DNA of 64,000 nt from NCBI GenBank assembly GCA_030068145.1, contig JAPJBO010000558.1:87810-151809 (forward strand). The letters run 5' to 3'. A program made the translations under genes and the position numbers. Positions 13,501 to 20,515 of this stretch are shown in pieces (position 1 is the stretch's first letter; the number at the start of each line of letters is the position of its first letter). This DNA is from Diplonema papillatum (lineage: Eukaryota; Euglenozoa; Diplonemea; Diplonemida; Diplonemidae). The notes under the pieces were generated by a model that saw only the letters and a program-made list of their open reading frames with translations, searched no databases and was not told the DNA's origin.

Positions 13501-15054
13501 CGACGCAAACGCGAAGAAACGAGCGAAGGGTCATCCAACGATGGCTCCGGCCGGGAGGCCACAATGACACCCACTCGTAGGCCGCCTCCGCGGCGACGTA
13601 ACAGACGCGTTCCATCTGCTGTGACGTAGACACGGAGTGTGCATAGTGCGTTGCTCAGGGTAGTCGAAGGCCTGACAATCACACTAATGCAACAAATTTA
13701 CACTTGGTGTCGGGCACAAACAGTCCCGGACATGACCCATAACGAAAGCGTGCACCAAATATACACCCGTAACCACATAGCCCTTTCTTGCTCTAAGAGA
13801 ACCCATTCATGAACGGTCACACGGAGACCCTAAACCCCGGAATTTCAAGCGAACTTTAACTCTAAAACAACCCGCAGTGTCGTCTGATCCTGTTCTACGC
13901 TTCCTTCCGATTGTTCTTTGGCAACTCGAAGGCGAGCTTTCCTCATGCGAAAGCCTTGCTGAACAGCTCAATCGTCACCACCCTGTCGCTGAACAAAAAG
14001 CAACAAAAGGTGCTCCTGTTTGCCTTGGACACATCTCAAGTGGAGCTGGCAGAGCACGACTCGGTATGCCACCGTACACATTCACTCGGCCTTTACGTTC
14101 AGAGAAGAGCGTCCGCGGTAACAGGCTTCATTCTCCGGAAATACTGGAGGAGCTGCCTTGTGCTTCTTTCGACGGAGGCTAGAGGGGGAAGCACCAACAC
14201 CATTAAGAATAGGGTGTCACCAGAAATCCAAAACTTTGAAACATACCACTCGGGTGCCCGTGAAATGCCCCAAAAGGGCGGGAAAAGTGGTCGGATGCTC
14301 GTTTAGGCTGAAACAACGGCTGCAGGACGCGAAAACAAGGCCAAATCACCCCCACAAGCCAATTCCTAGGCAATTCCTTAAGGAAAAACATCAAAACCCA
14401 AACTGCAGCGGTACCATTACGAAGTGTGTATTGGGAAGAACGTATTTTTGGTTGTTAAAAAAATTGCGCTAACCGCCAAAACCGAGAGTTACCTGTGTTT
14501 CGTGTGTCGCCGTCTGCTCTCGCGCAGGCGGCTTCATAGGTGCACATCACGACTTGCTGCGTTAGGAACATCATTTAGGAAGTGGCGGCAGGGGGTCTGT
14601 TCCCTCCGCTGTTTTGGTGCGCCGGCTATGCCGGGTTGTACCCACCGCCCACGCTTTGCGGCTGGACGGAAGACCGAGTGGATGTTGGGCAAGCTGGAAA
14701 CAATTTGCGCCCGTAACAGCTGGAACGATGCCGTGCCTGAATATCCGCACGACGTACCCTATGTTCAGTGGGAGTTGAGATTCTCTGTCAAGATGCCAGC
14801 CGCCGCCATAGGGCGGGCTATTGCCAAAAGGAGGAGAGCCCGCGAAACAACGTGTCAACACACGCCTGCCAGGCGGTCTCGTCCGCCAGTCAGAACGCCC
14901 CCGGCTGCGCCACCATCGGTGCAACAATCATCTTTGACAGGGCCACGGCTCGCTCCGCGCCCACGGCGCAACGACTTGCGCCCGCCGTAGTAGTACGGGA
15001 TAGTAGTGGGGCGACCGGATACTCCTCGGAGAGATGGTCCCTGCACTCTAACTC

Positions 15055-15133
<79 letters not shown>

Positions 15134-18100
15134 GCATGCACTACCACACCATGCCGTATCAAGCTCAAACCAACCAACTCACTCTATTTTCCACAGGACG
15201 CGTGGAAGGAAGCGATGGAGAGGGGCATGGACGACTCTTGGGCGGAGTCGATCATTGCGGCTATGTGTGTGGCGATGAGCAAACCCGACACGCTGTTGTA
15301 CTATTACTTCTGCGACGCGAATCAACTGGCCTCGTGGTACATGCCGGGCAATAAAGGCCGAACCCGGTTGGGCACCAACGGGCTCCGCTTCGATTGCGTC
15401 ACGCAAATCGCTGCCGACGGGACCTTGGTTTCGTTTGCAAAGGAACAGCCAGTGCTCAGCGTGGCAGCATGCTACATCCTGTGGAGCATCACTTACGGCG
15501 GCTTCGCGTTCCACTTGCTCCTGTTCCCCGATTGTGTGAAGTTCCTCGCAGACACGATTTTCAGCAACACGCTCCAACTGCGTATCTACAAGTACGAAGT
15601 ATGCTGGTTTCACACCGTTTTACACCATTTTTCGCTGCTCAACAACTTTTCCAAAGGGTATATCCGGGTTGGGCAACCCCATGTCCACTGTGCTCTGCGG
15701 AGTTTACTTCGCAGATTGCCACCGTAAAAAGAAGACAAATCATTGCTGCCTAGAGCGAGTCACAGTCACCATCAGGGCGAGTGCCCAGAGTTTTTTAACT
15801 GATTGCTCAGACACGGTTGTAGGGGCCTTCTCCCCGTGACGGATTCGCCTGTGCTCTAGTAGCACGGGTGGTCCTGGCTGTGACGAGCTACGAACAGCCG
15901 CCTGACAAACCAAACTCACACCGCAGTCCTGTCTGCAGACTCTCAGGTTCCGCGCTGATGATGGTCCGCCTTATGTGTCCGTGGCTTAAAGGACCGAAAC
16001 ACGGCGCAGACGGGACCAGTGCGGTGTTGAGCACATACCCATTCCAAGCACGTTCTTGCAATCCCCCTTCGAGTAGTCGACAAGGTGCCAACCTGACATG
16101 ACCAGGATTTAGACCCAAACCCCCGGAAATACTCGACGTAGCTGCTTCGACCCCGAATGGAAGGGGGGAAATATAGAGGTAAGGGGCAAATACAATACAA
16201 ACACAATCTGATTTGTTCTTCGCTTACACCACCGTGTGTTGTTTTCTCACTCGGGACTTCTGACCTGTTGTGTTTGTGTGATTTGTCGTGTAGGGGTAGA
16301 CCCGCATGACCTCGCGTCCGTTCAACACGTGGTTCGGTAGTTACAGCATTTGGGATCCCTTCTGTTCTTTGTCGGGCAGCATCGTCGAGCATTTCCTTTC
16401 AAGCGGGCGCTTATGTAAAAAAAAGTCGAGGGGTGCCCGGGTCTCAATCAAATGAGGCGCCGCCAATAAACGCCGGAAATCGATCACCCCCTCCCCCCGT
16501 GAAATGGTCGTTACCTGGTCGGGTTTCGCTCGCGACCGTTTCCTGAACAATCCTTCACTAAATCCGCGGTTAACTAACCTGGCCTCAGTGGTGCAAGCAC
16601 CACGCGCTCTTCAAACCCAAGAAACATTTTTCCCCCACAGCAAGCACGGTCGGACTTCCTGCACCTGGCGGTGCATATGAAGGAGCGGAGCTCAGCGTGC
16701 CACTTGCACTTTAGGAGCACGTGCGCCCTTTCGGTCGACGAAGCGCAGCAAGCCTTCGCGCACACGACCGATTTCTTCTTCAAGAACGCGGCCTTCGAGG
16801 CTGCGATGACCACCGTCGACAAGACCGCGCAGGCAGAACACGTAGTTGAGAAGGCGTGGCGTTCCCGACCAACGAAGAGGCTGTCGGAGATCAGAAAGAC
16901 GTCGCTTCTCAAAGAACGGCACCCTGTGGTGCTCCCGCGGCTGTCTTTCGTTGCGTCCGTGTACGAAAATCTCGAGCTAGACCACAACGCGCGATTGTAC
17001 AGCCTCCTGTCCGACAAGCGGACCAAGCTCCGCCTCCTGCCTCCGCTGCTCACCGGATTCTATTCATTCGTTTGCTTGGTCCACACGCACCTGTCGGGGC
17101 GTCTCCACCGCATGCAAAACATCAACGTGGACGACAAGACGTCCCACCTCGGCATCATCGACCTCTTCAAGGAACACACGTCAGACGCCATCGCAGCGCA
17201 GGCTCAGGAAGAGTACAACTTCGTCGCCGGCAAATGGAACGAGTACCGGGTATGCTGCTGAGTTTGCCGAACTGGTTGAGCCAATTCACCCCCTGCCCGG
17301 TCGAACGTGGTCGGGCCTTGTATTTTTTGGGGGTTGAAATGCAAATCATCTGTGGCGATCATCTGCATCATTGTCGAGCCTTGTAGTGTGGTTTAGCATG
17401 CAAATCGTCTGTGGCGATCATCTACATCATTGTCGAGCCTTGTAGTTTTGGGCTAGAATGCAAATAATCTCACCTGTCTTTCACTCACGCAGGAGTCTGT
17501 CGGACCGCTCGACTACGAGTGCCAAGAAGGCGGCTTGAACGTTGTGATGGAACAAGATAACAAAGGAGCAGCGGGGCTCCCCGGTAGCTTGGACTTCTGG
17601 ATCGTTCTGCCAGACAGCGAGAAGGAGGATCACATCAACTACGCACAAGTCGCCATCCTTTCGTTAACAAGCGAGGTGTGCGTCTCCTTCTGTTTTCGGA
17701 TGTGTTGCGCAGCCTTTACAGCGGGACGTTCCCAGACCGTTTTTTTCACCCTGCACCAATCTAGAGCAAGCTTTTTGGAGTTCCCTGGATGTTTTAAGGC
17801 TTCCTGTTTTTGGTTCCCTGTGTGGGGTTAGTTGTCGGTGCTAGTCGGGCTGGTTTTGCGGCTGGTCTTTCGGTTCCCGAAGGACTTCCTTGAGGGATTG
17901 CACTGCTGTTCTTTTGTTGTATACGGTCGTACCATCAACACGCTTCGCAGTACAACGCCATGCACCAAGTCGCGGCTGTATACATCCCGGAAGTCGCAGA
18001 ATTCGAGCCGATTGATCTGTCGCTTCTCAATCGTTCTCGGCCAGACCTCCTCTTGGAGGCCAACGCGAAGCTCGACCCCATTACTCGTAGCTACTTCAAC

Positions 18101-20482
18101 GGTGAAACGGTATGATACTTCGTTCGTTCATTTCATACTGTCACAAGAGTAAAGGGGGGGGTCGAATAAATAGTTATTTGACACACGTCTGGTTGTCTAA
18201 AAGCACTACCACTATTTGATTCTGCTACTGCTCAGCTACCCGGAACTTTTTTTAGTATTCGACAAATCGAATAATAACAGGTGTTATTGTTCGACCCCCC
18301 CTTTACTATCCCCAGAAGGGTTACCAATTGTATCCGCTCCTATGACTGACGCGAAGGGAAGAAGTCCGAAGAAGTCCGTTCCTGGTCCAGGAACGTGACG
18401 GTCAACGGAGGCAGCACAGCGCCACAACCCCGTCCGCTCTGCCCTGTGACTGACGTCTCGACGAGCTTGTGTTCAGCGCGAGCGCCAAGCCCCAAGGTGC
18501 GCCACGCCTCGATGCTTTAGTTTGGGAAATCGGTAGCCACTTGACCCGTGCTCTGCGAACACGTGAAGCTTGGCTTCCGTGTAGCAGACTTTCCCTGGTA
18601 CCTACTGACGCGAAGGGAACAAAAAAGAAGTGAAAAAAGCGGAAGGCAACTGCTTCGGCACCTGCTTCGTAGGAAATACTCGAGGCCGCTGCAATCGTCC
18701 CAACGGGTGGACAGGGTGTTGTAGCCTACATGAAACACAGGTGTCATCTGAGTTTGGTGCCAGACAACTTCCTGGTCTGGTGATCACGAGCGAACCACGA
18801 GAAGAAGAACTAAGAGGCGCACAATATCGGTGGACAAAAGAGAGAGGACCAGCCCCACATGGTTTCATCCCCTTCCCAGAAGGAGCAACGCACCTCCATT
18901 CCTTTTTCCCGTCTTCCCGCTTCTCTTTTCTCTTGATGCATGCATCGACGATGCATAGATCACACTGAGATATTCCCCCAGTCCCGAAAACCATCGTCAC
19001 CAAACAACTACGAAACCACACAGATCGACTGGGTGCACGTCGAAAAGGAACTGCAGTTCGCGTCTGGTACCGTCATCCCGAAGCTGTTGCAGCCTGAGAT
19101 CCCGGTACGTTTATACACCCACAGAACAAATGCCCGTGGTCCTATATCGTTGCAGAAGGGCAGACCGACGTACCTACCTCATCGCGGACTAGTGGGTGTT
19201 CGAACCCTTCTGAGGGGCAGAATCTCTGCAACGAGTAGAATACATCTCTGTCGGAACTAGCGACTCCTCGATTTCGTTTCCTCCGTTGTAGCTATCCACG
19301 GACCACCGAAATCTCATTCCAATGCTCCAAATGTCCTCACACAGTTGTTCGTGTTCAGCTCGGATGATCACTTGGCCACAGAAGTTGAAGAAGATGCGGC
19401 ATACTTGGTACGTCTTTCTTTGGCAGTCTTCTGCCCAGTGGGCTTGTATGACCAGCAACGTTTCGAAGTTGCCTATGTGGCCAGGGGGACTGTTTGGTTA
19501 TACTTTCTGGCAAATTTCCTGGGTCTCACACCCTTGCAGGCCAGAATGTTGGCCCAACACCGCCTCCATTGTTCTGCAGGCCGTGAAGAAGAAGAAGAAG
19601 AAAGAGGCCGCTCCTGGTCCAGGAACGTGACGCTGAACCACAGCTTGCAAAGCTTGAGTCGGAGGCAGCACAGTACAACCCCGTCCGCTCTGCCCTGCGG
19701 CTGACCGTCTCGACGAGCTTGTGTTCAGCGCAAGCGCCAAGCCCCAAGGTGCGCCAAGCCTTGATGCTTTAGTTTGGGAAATCGGTAGCCACTTGACCCG
19801 TAGGCCCGTGGCTCTGCAGTACCGCCGAACACGTGAAGCTTGGCTCCCGTGTAGCAGGCTTTCCCTGGTACCTGCAGGCCGTGAACTTAAAAAAACTAAA
19901 CTTGGCTGGCCGCCCCGAGCCACCAAAATGCCACTTTGACCAAAACGCCCCCACCATAAACGGTCAAGATCAAACCCCAGGAACCTCTGAACTAATACCC
20001 TGGTCGAATCGCAATTCGTTGTGTTAACAATGCATTGTTGGTACTAAAAATTAGTAGTTGGCAGCGTACTACATGAAACTCACCAAAGCAGGCGAGTTCT
20101 GCTAGTGCGCACTTCCTCAAACCTGTTTTGCCCATCTACAGGAGTGAGGATGGTACGTGCCGTCGATCGGGTTTTGTTCTCGACAAATTGCATTTGCTAG
20201 CCACAAAAAAAAACACGTACACGTACTGCCACTACCGCAGATACGATACACACACTAACATACGATACCTTAAAGAAACCTTTGGCCGAGCCTTGTTGAT
20301 AAGCGCTCTAAACGTCCGGGCCTTCACCAAGCAAGCCACGCAAATCCTGGGACCCGACGCGCTTGCACCCACAATTCATCGAGAAAGAGCTCTCAATCTG
20401 TCAATCCTTGAGATCGTCCTGACCTAGTAAAATTCCCCGTGTTGAGACAAATAAGCCGCATACTCCGCGCCTGGTGGTGTCA

Positions 20483-20515
<33 letters not shown>

